A stretch of DNA of 64,000 nucleotides from the NCBI GenBank assembly GCA_034044135.1, contig CP139021.1, positions 2,681,635 through 2,745,634 on the forward strand, written 5' to 3'. Position 1 is the first letter of the stretch, and each line of letters starts with the position of its first letter. Of this stretch, positions 52,446 through 61,361 are shown one piece after another. The position numbers were made by a program, and so were the translations under genes. The notes under the pieces are model-generated. The model searched no databases. It saw nothing but the letters and a program-made list of their open reading frames with translations, and had not been told where the DNA came from. The stretch is from Flammeovirgaceae bacterium SG7u.111. GTDB lineage: Bacteria > Bacteroidota > Bacteroidia > Cytophagales > Flammeovirgaceae.

Positions 52446-54899
52446 TTACTCACCTATCTCTTCAGAAGTAATTTTCAACATAGCGCTTTTCAATCCTTTG
52501 GTTGTGGCTGTGATAGTTATGGTTCCCGCTGTACGTTGAGAACGGACTACGAGTAAGGCTTTTCCTTGGAATACCTTTCTTTCATCGCTCACAAAGGGTT
52601 CGCTGCTGGCGATATCAGCATTGCCGACCCCTGCATTTGTCCCCTTACCAGTCACTTTGAAACTGATGTTGTTGGAAGCGTTGGGGATGATCAGGCCATT
52701 TTTATCCACCACTTTCACAGTGATGTATGACAGATCCAAACCGTTTGCCTTGATCTTTTCTCGGTCAGCTTCCAAGAGAATATGGTGTGGTTTGCCAGCG
52801 GTTTTTAGCTCGTGGGAGCCCACTACTTTGCCGCCTACTTTTGCTTCAGCTTTGATCGTGCCTGCGGTGTAGGGAATTGTCCATTCTAACTTGTCATGCA
52901 TCTTTGGTCCCAACAGCGGAGGGTTTTCCGGATCATATTCTTCCGCCGAATGTGCGGTGATATCCTTAGTGTAATACTGCTTGGGAATTTGCTTAACTCC
53001 AACTGATTTTCCATTTACAAAAAGCTCCACTTCTTCGCAGTTGCTGAAAGTCAGGAGTTTTACAGAGTCTTTGCCCTGCCAGTTCCAGTGGGAATACATG
53101 GGCTGGTAGCGCAGCTTTACTTCGTTCCAGAGCTTTGAAGTGGCACTGCCTTCGTCGTAAGCAGTGATGTGCACCATGGGTTCTTCGCTGAACAGGCTTT
53201 GGATGTAATAGCTAAATGATTTCCAGTGGTCGTTCCAGTCGATGATGCCATTTGCCCAGCCTTTTGCCGGCCAGCCGAAGGACTCCCCAATGTAGTCCGT
53301 TCCGCCCCAGTAAAATATCCCTACGGAAGTATGGTGGTTGATGTTGAACCACTCGCCACCCAAGTTGCCAGCCTGCGCCTCGCTGAGGATGAAGGTCAGT
53401 TGAGGGTAATTAGCTTTGTCCACTGGCCAGAATTCTTCCCGGTAGTTGGTGCTTACCACATCCATGTAAAACTCCATTTCGGGTGGACCTTCTCGGTAAT
53501 AGTTTTCCGTTCTGTATGCCCCGCTTTTTCTAGAAGGATGTAAGGCGCAAGTTACTTTTCTGTAAGGGTCTAGGTTATGTACGAAGCTGACCATTTCCTT
53601 GAGCATCGGCACGCCAAAACCTGCCTTTGGGCTTCGCTGCTGCCTTGTTTCATTCGCCACGCTCCAAATGAAGACCGAAGGATGGTTTCTATCTCGTTTG
53701 ATGAATGCTTCCAAGCTACTTGCCCAGTGGTCATCAAAGCTGTTTCCTTGGCCAAAAAATTGATCGCCCCATTTGTCAAAGGCTTCGTCGAAGACTAGCA
53801 TTCCGTTTCGGTCGCACCAATCGAGGATAAACGTATCGTGGGGGTTATGGCTCAAACGAATGCCGTTACAGCCTAGTTTTTTTAAACCTTCCAAGCGTCG
53901 TTCGAAACCGCGCTCAAAAGCGGCAGCGCCCAAGGGTCCCAAATCATGGTGGATGTTTACCCCTTTTACAAAGACCTTTTCACCGTTGAGCAAGAAACCT
54001 TTGTTTCGGTCAAACTCAACCGTTCTAATCCCGAAAGTAGTTTCGTAGGTGTCTACTTCCTTGCCATCTATCGCTACCGTGGTCATTACTTTATATAGTG
54101 CTGGGTTTTCCAAGTCCCACAGCTCAGGGTTTGAAATTTCCAGAGTTTGCTTGGCTGTATAAACCTCTCCAACGGCTACTGGAATGATATCAAAAACTTT
54201 CCCTTTTGATTTTCCTTTTGGGTCGAGTACTTCTGAAGTCAAGGTTACTTCAACTCCCTCTGCTTCTCCATTGATAAATTCCGTTTGGATGAGTGCCGAA
54301 GCCATTTCCTTTTTCACCACAGGGGTGGAAACAAACGTTCCATGGTAGCCAACACGAACGGGCGAGGTGATCAGGAGATTTACATCTCGGTAAATTCCTT
54401 CGCCGTTGTACCAGCGAGAGCTTTCCATATCGGTGTTGTCGTAGCTCACAGCGATCAAGTTCTCTCCTTCCTTTGCTGCTTTGGTGATGTCTACCAAAAA
54501 AGCTTCAAAGCCATTGAGCTGATGGGCAAGTTCTTTTCCGTTTACAAATATCTTAGCATCTCGGTAAATCCCTTCAAATTCGAGGAATACCTTCTTTCCC
54601 TTGATCTCATTACCTAGCGCAAGCGATTTTCGGTACCAACCTTTTTGACGAGGTAAAAAGCCATTTTTTCTATCCGAATTGAGGCTGTCTTCCATGAAAG
54701 GACCAGCAATGCTGGCGTCGTGTGGAAGGTGAACCGTTTGCCAACTGGTATCATCGAAGTCTGATGTTTCTGCTGCTGAAAATTCGCCTCTCGCATATTT
54801 CCAGTCAAAGTTGATGAGCTTGGTTTGCCTTTGTGCAGTTGCCCCAAAGGAGGAGAAAAGTAGGGTAAGTAATAATGTATAATTAAGTATTGGTTTCAT
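52446..54899 (-). CDS. Secreted GH2 beta-galactosidase-like enzyme with DUF4982-type module
   Basis: This 817-residue protein has signal peptide residues 1-22 (ending GATAQ). The order is jelly roll (about 28-180; WYRKSLALGNEIKGKKVFLE, DNTDMESSRWYNGEGIYRDV), Ig-like (185-290), then TIM barrel (295-600) with VKGVNIHHDLGPLG, NGIRLSHNPHD and acid/base Glu417 in SVANE. The nucleophile is Glu507 in ILSEAQAG. Beyond about 600 come a DUF4982-like domain (YSHWNWQGKDSVKLLTFSN) and a final Ig-like domain. This is a typical periplasmic beta-galactosidase or beta-glucuronidase of pectin PULs, which would remove galactose from rhamnogalacturonan side chains. It is the last gene of the cluster, 21 bp after the preceding one. 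Confidence 0.88.
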   Translation of the reverse strand: MKPILNYTLLLTLLFSSFGATAQRQTKLINFDWKYARGEFSAAETSDFDDTSWQTVHLPHDASIAGPFMEDSLNSDRKNGFLPRQKGWYRKSLALGNEIKGKKVFLEFEGIYRDAKIFVNGKELAHQLNGFEAFLVDITKAAKEGENLIAVSYDNTDMESSRWYNGEGIYRDVNLLITSPVRVGYHGTFVSTPVVKKEMASALIQTEFINGEAEGVEVTLTSEVLDPKGKSKGKVFDIIPVAVGEVYTAKQTLEISNPELWDLENPALYKVMTTVAIDGKEVDTYETTFGIRTVEFDRNKGFLLNGEKVFVKGVNIHHDLGPLGAAAFERGFERRLEGLKKLGCNGIRLSHNPHDTFILDWCDRNGMLVFDEAFDKWGDQFFGQGNSFDDHWASSLEAFIKRDRNHPSVFIWSVANETRQQRSPKAGFGVPMLKEMVSFVHNLDPYRKVTCALHPSRKSGAYRTENYYREGPPEMEFYMDVVSTNYREEFWPVDKANYPQLTFILSEAQAGNLGGEWFNINHHTSVGIFYWGGTDYIGESFGWPAKGWANGIIDWNDHWKSFSYYIQSLFSEEPMVHITAYDEGSATSKLWNEVKLRYQPMYSHWNWQGKDSVKLLTFSNCEEVELFVNGKSVGVKQIPKQYYTKDITAHSAEEYDPENPPLLGPKMHDKLEWTIPYTAGTIKAEAKVGGKVVGSHELKTAGKPHHILLEADREKIKANGLDLSYITVKVVDKNGLIIPNASNNISFKVTGKGTNAGVGNADIASSEPFVSDERKVFQGKALLVVRSQRTAGTITITATTKGLKSAMLKITSEEIGE

Positions 54900-54920
54900 A
54901 TTTTTTAGTATTAAAGTTAG

Positions 54921-57062
54921 TTAGGGCATTTGTGAAATATTTTCAACTTTTACTTTCCAATCTTTTGGGAAGCCCAAATTCGGTTGGGGATTGTCCTGCG
55001 TGCCTGCTGCCATCATTGCCAAAGCGATGAGCACACCACCGTTGCCAGGCAAGTACAAGCGCAGCCTGTCGGTTTGGTAATTGTGCCCATTCTTCAAATA
55101 GGTATTTGTGGTGATGGGCATGAGGAGTGCTTCCACAGCCTTTTCAGGTTTGCCCAAGCGGGTAGCAGTCATGGCGGTCATGGGGAAATCCCAGCCCCAA
55201 GTGTCTTCCCATTGCCAATCTTTCCAAATTTTGTCAAAGGTATTTTCCATCACCTTTTTGTCGAGCCCTTTGGTGGCTGGCAACATGCCAAACGTACCCA
55301 ACACGCTCGGGTGGTCTGTCATGTATCGTTGGGTGGTGTAGGAATCTGGTGAACTTTCGGTGGCGAGGTACAAGCCGTCTTTCATGGGCAAAGGGGAAAG
55401 GTTATCCAATACTTTATCCCAAGTTTTGTTCCTTTCCAAGCCTTTCCGTTCCCTCCACATTTGGGCAGTTTCCAATCCCCAGCGCCAGTAAGCTAATTCA
55501 TACGTAGGATTGAAGGTGGTTTGGGCATCAAATCGCTCTTGTGCGGGAATGACGCCAGGGCCCAAAATGTACCGCTTTTTATCAGGGTCCTTGTAGGCAA
55601 AGTCCGCCATGAACTCGGCTGTCTCTTCTATGAGTTCTGTGTATTTGTCCAATACTTTCGAATCCTTTTTTACGCTGTACAGCAGCTCTGCAAAATAGAT
55701 GATATGCGGCTGTTGCCACAGGAGGTACGAACCTACGGAAGAAACGGTTTCTCCACCTTCGTTGTCCGTCATTTTTTGCCATCTTACCCCTTTAAATCCT
55801 TGCCTTTTGGAAATTTTCCTCGCTACATCCACACTTCTGAAATACCAAGAAAGCTGCTTCTCCAAAATCTCTGGTCGGTTCCACAATGCGAAATGCGTTC
55901 CGTGCCACCAGATCATTTCCATGTGTGGTTTTCCATACCAAGAATTATAGGTCAAGCCAGTTTCCTGAGGCGGCGAACTTCCTCCGCAGTTCACCTTGGT
56001 GAGGTACAAAGAAAGAACCATCATCCGCTCTAGTTCCGCAGCCCTTTTGTCTTCGGTTTCCCCTAGGTCAATCATCCCGCCACTTTGCCAAAACTGCTGA
56101 TAGGCTGCATGGATTTCCTTCTGCAACTTTTCAAAATCACTGCTGAATTGCGGCCTGGTGTTTGGGACAAATTCACAGGTAAATTCCCATTCGCTCTGTT
56201 TCGTTTTTGGTAAAACTATAAACCCTTTTTCTGTGGCTTTAGCCGAAGCAAGCTGCAAGGAAGAAGCCACATGCGTGACGTAGGTTGTCGTATCTAGGTC
56301 TCTTTGGATACTTAATGTTTTCTTATTGTTATGTAGTAGTTTCAACCGCTTAGGTTCTTCGGAGTCAAAGTTTACTGCTTCGTCTGCAAAGGCATCGGTT
56401 GGGTAGGGAAAGTTGATGCTGATGCCCAAGCGACCTTTCGCCAAAAGTGGACTTTTTACTTTCACTCCCAACATGTCATGCGTTTGTCCCACCAAGGTGA
56501 TCACCTCCACTGGCTCGCCTTCTACTTCAAAAGTACTGGTCAATTCTCCTTTCCAAAGGTCAAGCTTTTGCTCAATCTTTTTCACATCGGAAATGGTAAT
56601 TTTACTTCCATCTTTTTTTAGTATGTACCAACCAACAGTTGCCAAATGGATACGGTGCGGGTTCTGGCGGAGGTAATTGCCCGCTTCCCATTGCCGCTTG
56701 TCTTTTTCCTTCCATTGCCTAGCATAGGGCACTTCCCTTCCATGTGACTTTAGTGGAACTAAGGTTTCTTCTATTTTGTAAGTCTCTTCCGTAGGGAAGC
56801 TGTGCCAGCCCCATTCGGAAAGCGTACCCAAAGACATGCCTTTGGAATACTCTATGGGGAAAGTTTGTAAGCCAGTGGCGTCCATCGTCATGGCGAAGCT
56901 GCCATTCCCAAGCGTAAGCGAGTTGAGGGTGTCCACCTCGTTGAGCACCACGTTATGACGGCTCACCACTGCTTTTCTATCAATGGGGGTTTGGGCTTTT
57001 ATGCCATTGGTTATAAACATGCCTATAATTAGGAACTTGAATGCATTTTTTAAATAATTCAT
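54921..57062 (-). CDS. Secreted (alpha/alpha)6-barrel-like glycoside hydrolase (GH65/GH95-like)
   Basis: This 713-residue protein starts at ATG 57062 with a signal peptide (MNYLKNAFKFLIIGMFITNG, ending KAQ). It has a beta-sandwich N-terminal part (TLGNGSFAMTMDATGLQTFP) and a helical catalytic-barrel part with LYLTKVNCGGSSPPQETGL, SWYGKPHMEMIWWHGTHFAL, LGPGVIPAQERF and DTWGWDFPMTAMTATRLGKP. That layout and the WYGKxHxExxWWH motif resemble clan GH-L enzymes such as GH65 and GH95. I cannot give it a family with confidence. Position between a GH2 and a GH105 implies action on a pectic side chain or debranched oligosaccharide. A longer frame to 57095 begins without the signal peptide. Confidence 0.7.
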   Translation of the reverse strand: MNYLKNAFKFLIIGMFITNGIKAQTPIDRKAVVSRHNVVLNEVDTLNSLTLGNGSFAMTMDATGLQTFPIEYSKGMSLGTLSEWGWHSFPTEETYKIEETLVPLKSHGREVPYARQWKEKDKRQWEAGNYLRQNPHRIHLATVGWYILKKDGSKITISDVKKIEQKLDLWKGELTSTFEVEGEPVEVITLVGQTHDMLGVKVKSPLLAKGRLGISINFPYPTDAFADEAVNFDSEEPKRLKLLHNNKKTLSIQRDLDTTTYVTHVASSLQLASAKATEKGFIVLPKTKQSEWEFTCEFVPNTRPQFSSDFEKLQKEIHAAYQQFWQSGGMIDLGETEDKRAAELERMMVLSLYLTKVNCGGSSPPQETGLTYNSWYGKPHMEMIWWHGTHFALWNRPEILEKQLSWYFRSVDVARKISKRQGFKGVRWQKMTDNEGGETVSSVGSYLLWQQPHIIYFAELLYSVKKDSKVLDKYTELIEETAEFMADFAYKDPDKKRYILGPGVIPAQERFDAQTTFNPTYELAYWRWGLETAQMWRERKGLERNKTWDKVLDNLSPLPMKDGLYLATESSPDSYTTQRYMTDHPSVLGTFGMLPATKGLDKKVMENTFDKIWKDWQWEDTWGWDFPMTAMTATRLGKPEKAVEALLMPITTNTYLKNGHNYQTDRLRLYLPGNGGVLIALAMMAAGTQDNPQPNLGFPKDWKVKVENISQMP

Positions 57063-57109
57063 GATAGTGATTTGGTTAAATGTGTGAATTAGCACTGGCT
57101 AATCATGAA

Positions 57110-58279
57110 TTATTCCACAGGCTCTGTATCGTTTCCAATGAGCTTGTACATTTCACTGCCTGCCAAAAGGAAACAGCCCAAGCCATAGTCTTCAAAATCG
57201 GGCATACTGTCGTAGGTTACAGGTTGTCCATCTTTAGGCTCTTTTCCTGTTCCCTGTACATATCCCAAGAATCCATTTGGGTGAATGGCTTCACTTGTAA
57301 TAGCATTCCACGCTTTGGTAATCACAGGTCTGAATTCTGCTTCGCCAATCAAGCCGTTGTTGATACCCCAAGCCATGCCATAAATGAACAAGGCCGTTCC
57401 CGTTGTTTCCTTTCCACCAAACTCTTCCGAATCATGCAAACTCACGTTCCAAAATCCGTCCTCTCTTTGAAGGGGGACTAATGCTGCTAACATTGCTTTC
57501 AAGTCAGCTTCGTATTCAGCTTTATGTGGGTCATTGGAAGGGATTTGTTCCAACACTCTAACCAGGGCGGCTACTACCCAACCATTTCCTCTCGACCAGT
57601 AACAGTCTTTTCCATTGGCAGTAGTGTAAGGAGGGTCAAAGTCGGCATCTCGCCACCAAAGCCCGTGTTCGGGGTTGTACAAACCATTTTCCCCGATGTT
57701 GTTTTTGGTGAAGGCATACATCTCGTACATGCGCTCGAAGTAAGCGGTATCTTCATAGAGAACTCCGAGGCGGGCAAATACAGGCATTGCCATTTGGATG
57801 GCATCTATCCAGTCCCAATCGTCTATCTTGTCGGTGACCATCATGCTATCAATCGAAGCTGTTATTTTTTCAATACGTATCGAATCTTTTTCCAATAAGA
57901 ACAAGTCGATGTATGTCTGCCCAGCGCACTGGTTGTCCGCATTTCTGGTGTAGGTTTCTCCGTCCCTCAAGTCCCATTGGTGGAACTCTCCCCAGTCTAC
58001 GGCATACTTGTAAAAGGTTGGATCTTCTTTGATTTTGTGCAATTCCATGAGCCCTTCATAGTAGACAGCCCTTGTCCAAATATTGCTAGCTCTTGATCTA
58101 TTGGTGACAATACGTTTACCCACATCTTGCCATTTTTTCATGAAATACTTATTGGTAAGCACCATGTTTTCAAGGATAGTAGCTTGGGAAATAACTTCTT
58201 CTTTTGGGGTGGAACATGCTCCTGAAAGAAGGATGCCTATAAAGGCGCTAAATAGGGTGATCTTTTTTGAGTAATTCAT
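57110..58279 (-). CDS. GH105 unsaturated rhamnogalacturonyl hydrolase, lipoprotein
   Basis: This 389-residue lipoprotein (lipobox LSGAC, Cys22) has the (alpha/alpha)6-barrel of GH88/GH105. Visible motifs are DWDWIDAIQMAMPVFARLG (catalytic Asp probably D159), NPEHGLWWRDADF, CYWSRGNGWVVAALVRVL and YEDYGLGCFLLAG-like FEDYGLGCFLLAG. These enzymes hydrolyse the delta-4,5-unsaturated galacturonyl residue left at non-reducing ends by pectate or rhamnogalacturonan lyases. No lyase gene is in the window, so it may lie in the part of the cluster beyond the right edge. It is 164 bp downstream of the GH28 gene. Confidence 0.88.
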   Translation of the reverse strand: MNYSKKITLFSAFIGILLSGACSTPKEEVISQATILENMVLTNKYFMKKWQDVGKRIVTNRSRASNIWTRAVYYEGLMELHKIKEDPTFYKYAVDWGEFHQWDLRDGETYTRNADNQCAGQTYIDLFLLEKDSIRIEKITASIDSMMVTDKIDDWDWIDAIQMAMPVFARLGVLYEDTAYFERMYEMYAFTKNNIGENGLYNPEHGLWWRDADFDPPYTTANGKDCYWSRGNGWVVAALVRVLEQIPSNDPHKAEYEADLKAMLAALVPLQREDGFWNVSLHDSEEFGGKETTGTALFIYGMAWGINNGLIGEAEFRPVITKAWNAITSEAIHPNGFLGYVQGTGKEPKDGQPVTYDSMPDFEDYGLGCFLLAGSEMYKLIGNDTEPVE

Positions 58280-58443
58280 TTTCTCTATTAATTGGGTGAA
58301 TGATTATAATTATCTATCATGTTGTGCCTCAAGCTGGCACTAGTTAGTTGCGTTATTAATTTTTGTCGGTATTCAATTTGATGAAAGGGCTTTCAGCCAA
58401 TCTTTACTGAAAAGGGAAAGACCTCCTGTTGTTGGTCATCACT

Positions 58444-59925
58444 TTATAAGCTCATTTCAAAAGAATTGGTCACTTTTAAGGTACTGCTGTCTTTTGCCAT
58501 CAACTTCACGTTTTCGAATGTCCAGTTTTTTGCAAAGTCAACTTTTCCAGCTTTTTGTGCCTCAATGGCTATGTTTTTAAATTGAAATCCATCGATGGTA
58601 GAATTTTCCAAGCCAGAGGCAGACAAGGCAGTTTCCGCATTGGTCACATTTATGTTTTCCATGTAAATATTCTGGAATTTGGGAATCCCTTTGCCAGCTG
58701 GCTCTACTTTTTCGAGCATTACTTTCCAGTGTACTGGGATGCTGTCGTAGTTGAAGCCTTCGGGTAGTGTCGAATAACTGTAGGCTGGATTCCAGTTCAT
58801 AGAAACATGGATTGGCGTTCCCACCCCGTTCATTTCAATGTCTTTCATGTAAATATTTTCCACTGTTCCCCCACGGGTTGTGGCTGACTTAAACCGAATC
58901 CCAATTCCAGTTCCATTGGCTTTCAAGTTTTGGGCTAGTACGTGGCGGATGCTTCCTGAGGTTTCACTTCCAAAAGTGATAAGCCCACCGCCTTTTCTAG
59001 AAATACAATTGCGGATTACGATGTATTCAGCAGGTCGGTTCACCCGTAAGCCATCCGCATCCCGACCAGCTTTTAGGCAAAAATTATCATCGTTGCAGTC
59101 GATATCACAGTTTTCGATGAGCACAAAAGAAGAGGAGTCGATGTCGATCCCATCAGTGCTTGGCCCATGGCCGTCTACATTATTTCGGATAATTAGCCTA
59201 TCAACCGTTACATATTCCGAATACAGCACATGCACCGTCCAAAAGCCTGCTTGCATGAGCGTAATCCCTGAAATGGTTACATCTGAAGAACCTGAAACCA
59301 AAACTGTTCGGGGTCTTTTGGCATCGTAATCTACTATCCAGCGAAGTCCTTGAGGTTCGTATTCCTCCTTCCGCATTTTCCAATACAAGTCCCAAAAAGG
59401 TTTCCCTTGCGCATGAACTGTTCCCTGTCCCGTCACCGCCACTTTTTTTTGATCGATCACATTGATAAGCGCTGCCGGCCATTTCATTTCGATGCCTGCT
59501 ACTCTCGTGTCGATTTCTGGATAATCGACTATGTTTTGGCTTCCCCGGATTTCCACCCCTTTCCCAATCTGCAAATTCACGCCTTTTTTCACGAAAAGCG
59601 AACCTGTCAAATACACACCATCTTCAAAACTCACCACTCCTCCTCCTTGGGCGGAACAAGCATCAATAGCCGCTTGGATCGCTTTGGTATTGAGTGTTTT
59701 TCCATCGTTCACCGCACCAAAACCATTGACCATAATTGGGTTGCCTGTTGCAGGTTTTTCCCTAGTTCCCACTTTGCTCACCCAATCGAGCGTTACGCTC
59801 TTGGTTTCAACTTCATGTTTGGCTTTTTCGGGGGAACATTCCATTCCGCAAAGCAAAATTACTGTTAGCATTAAGCTCAGAAAATAGGTTTTTCTTATCA
59901 TTTTGTAAAGTTTCATCATTAACAT
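58444..59925 (-). CDS. GH28 polygalacturonase-family lipoprotein
   Basis: This 493-residue right-handed beta-helix protein has a lipobox at about LLCGMEC (Cys30). It starts the catalytic fold at VNGFGAVNDGKTLNTKAIQA. The catalytic Asp set is DGHGPSTDGIDID (Asp258) and NDDNFCLKAG (Asp279/280). KGGGLITFGSETSG stands where many GH28 enzymes have GHG, and IGIRFKSATTRGG supplies the Arg/Lys of the RIK motif. It should cleave galacturonan, or galacturonyl-rhamnose bonds in rhamnogalacturonan. Several in-frame ATGs exist (59925, 59919, 59901) and any gives a plausible lipoprotein signal. It is 28 bp downstream of the esterase gene. Confidence 0.9.
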   Translation of the reverse strand: MLMMKLYKMIRKTYFLSLMLTVILLCGMECSPEKAKHEVETKSVTLDWVSKVGTREKPATGNPIMVNGFGAVNDGKTLNTKAIQAAIDACSAQGGGVVSFEDGVYLTGSLFVKKGVNLQIGKGVEIRGSQNIVDYPEIDTRVAGIEMKWPAALINVIDQKKVAVTGQGTVHAQGKPFWDLYWKMRKEEYEPQGLRWIVDYDAKRPRTVLVSGSSDVTISGITLMQAGFWTVHVLYSEYVTVDRLIIRNNVDGHGPSTDGIDIDSSSFVLIENCDIDCNDDNFCLKAGRDADGLRVNRPAEYIVIRNCISRKGGGLITFGSETSGSIRHVLAQNLKANGTGIGIRFKSATTRGGTVENIYMKDIEMNGVGTPIHVSMNWNPAYSYSTLPEGFNYDSIPVHWKVMLEKVEPAGKGIPKFQNIYMENINVTNAETALSASGLENSTIDGFQFKNIAIEAQKAGKVDFAKNWTFENVKLMAKDSSTLKVTNSFEMSL

Positions 59926-59953
59926 GGGTTCGTTTAGTCTTATGCCTAGTTAC

Positions 59954-61327
59954 TTAATTTCCATCTGGCTTTTCAATTTCAAAAGTTGGGCTCAAAGGCC
60001 AATTGAAGCTTTCAAAAGAATCGGGTTCAGCGGGGTTATAAGTTGGGATTCCTTCTTTCAAATGCATAGCTAGTTCGGGTACATTCGCTTTAATGCCTTC
60101 AACTATGCACTTCGCAAGTTGATGCGCTCCATAGGTGTTGAAATGAGTATTGTCTGCCAAATCTTTAGCCTGTCCTTCAAATGTTCCGGCGGGGTAATGG
60201 ACAAAAGCTTTTTTTGAGTCTTCAGGTCCCATGGCTTCGTAAAAAAGCTTGCTCATTTCGTTCAAATCGATCAAAGCAATGTGTTCTTCAGCAGCTGTTT
60301 GGCGCATAGTCTCGGGAAAATCTTCGAGTGTGTTTTTAATTTTTCCATGCTCATCAAAATTCCTCCTGTGCATAGATGTAACCAACACGGGAGTAGCTCC
60401 CTTTTCCCTTGCTTCTTGAATAAACATCTTAAGCGATTCTTTATACCTTGCGATCACTTCTTCGTGTGGTCCTTTCGCTTTTTGATCGTTGTGGGCAAAT
60501 TCGATAAATAAGTAATCGCCTTCCTTCATTTTACTCATCACTTTTTGTAAGCGTTTTTCTCCTACAAAAGACCTGAGTGATTCCCCCGATTCGGCAAAAT
60601 TGGCTACTACAATATCATTTTTGAAAAAGGTTGGAACCATTTGCCCCCAAGAAGCCCAAGGTTCATTTTCTTGGTCTACCATGGTAGAATTGCCCGCCAA
60701 AAATATGGTAGGAATGTCAATGACTTCGGTGATTTCTATGGCGCAGATACTGGGATTTTCATCTCCAAATTCTAGGGTCAGCTTATTATCCCAATTCAAG
60801 TATGGATACTCCCTAGGCTTCAAGCGGATGCTGTCAGTTTTATTGATTTTTGGAGAGCGGCGGTTTACAACAATCGTTTCTGTGAGGAATTCACCAGGTA
60901 GCAAACTCAGTTCATGCAACATTAACCGTCTCGATTCTGCTTTCACCGTGGCAGTAGTGCTCTCTTGCTCATTGCCAAAAGTGATGCTGACTTTGTAATT
61001 ACCTTCAGGCAAATCCAAAGCAAAATAGAAGGGCGATTCGCTGGTAAGGAAATCGCTTTTAACGCCTTTGCTTTGAGCGTTCGACCCTGCTTGCACTGCG
61101 TCTTTCGAAACCAGCCCAAATCCAACTTCAGGGTTGTAAAAACTGGATGTGCTTACCTCTTGGAAGCCTTCTGTCGCTCCTCTATTACCAAAGTCAAATT
61201 TGTATGAGATTAAATCTGAGCCAGAAACTGAAGCGGGGTTAGTTTTTTCAACTTTCCCCATTTTCTGGCTACAGGAAATTAAAAATGATGCGAATAAAAA
61301 GGTTAAAAAAAAGTTCGTAAAGTTCAT
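59954..61327 (-). CDS. CE12 rhamnogalacturonan acetylesterase-like SGNH hydrolase, lipoprotein
   Basis: This 457-residue lipoprotein (lipobox LISC, Cys19) has an N-terminal beta-sandwich (about 40-200: SYKFDFGNRGATEGFQEVS, YFALDLPEGNYKVSITFGN). A C-terminal SGNH esterase domain has the nucleophile Ser214 in FLAGNSTMVDQ, block II ANFAESGESLRSF, block III EFAHNDQK and the Asp/His pair in LADNTHFNTYGAHQLA. CE12 enzymes remove acetyl groups from rhamnogalacturonan I so that the backbone can be cut. It is 34 bp downstream of a GH105 gene and 28 bp upstream of GH28, in one polycistron. Confidence 0.9.
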   Translation of the reverse strand: MNFTNFFLTFLFASFLISCSQKMGKVEKTNPASVSGSDLISYKFDFGNRGATEGFQEVSTSSFYNPEVGFGLVSKDAVQAGSNAQSKGVKSDFLTSESPFYFALDLPEGNYKVSITFGNEQESTTATVKAESRRLMLHELSLLPGEFLTETIVVNRRSPKINKTDSIRLKPREYPYLNWDNKLTLEFGDENPSICAIEITEVIDIPTIFLAGNSTMVDQENEPWASWGQMVPTFFKNDIVVANFAESGESLRSFVGEKRLQKVMSKMKEGDYLFIEFAHNDQKAKGPHEEVIARYKESLKMFIQEAREKGATPVLVTSMHRRNFDEHGKIKNTLEDFPETMRQTAAEEHIALIDLNEMSKLFYEAMGPEDSKKAFVHYPAGTFEGQAKDLADNTHFNTYGAHQLAKCIVEGIKANVPELAMHLKEGIPTYNPAEPDSFESFNWPLSPTFEIEKPDGN

Positions 61328-61361
61328 CTGAATAACTGGGTTAAATCAATAGTCTGTAAAA

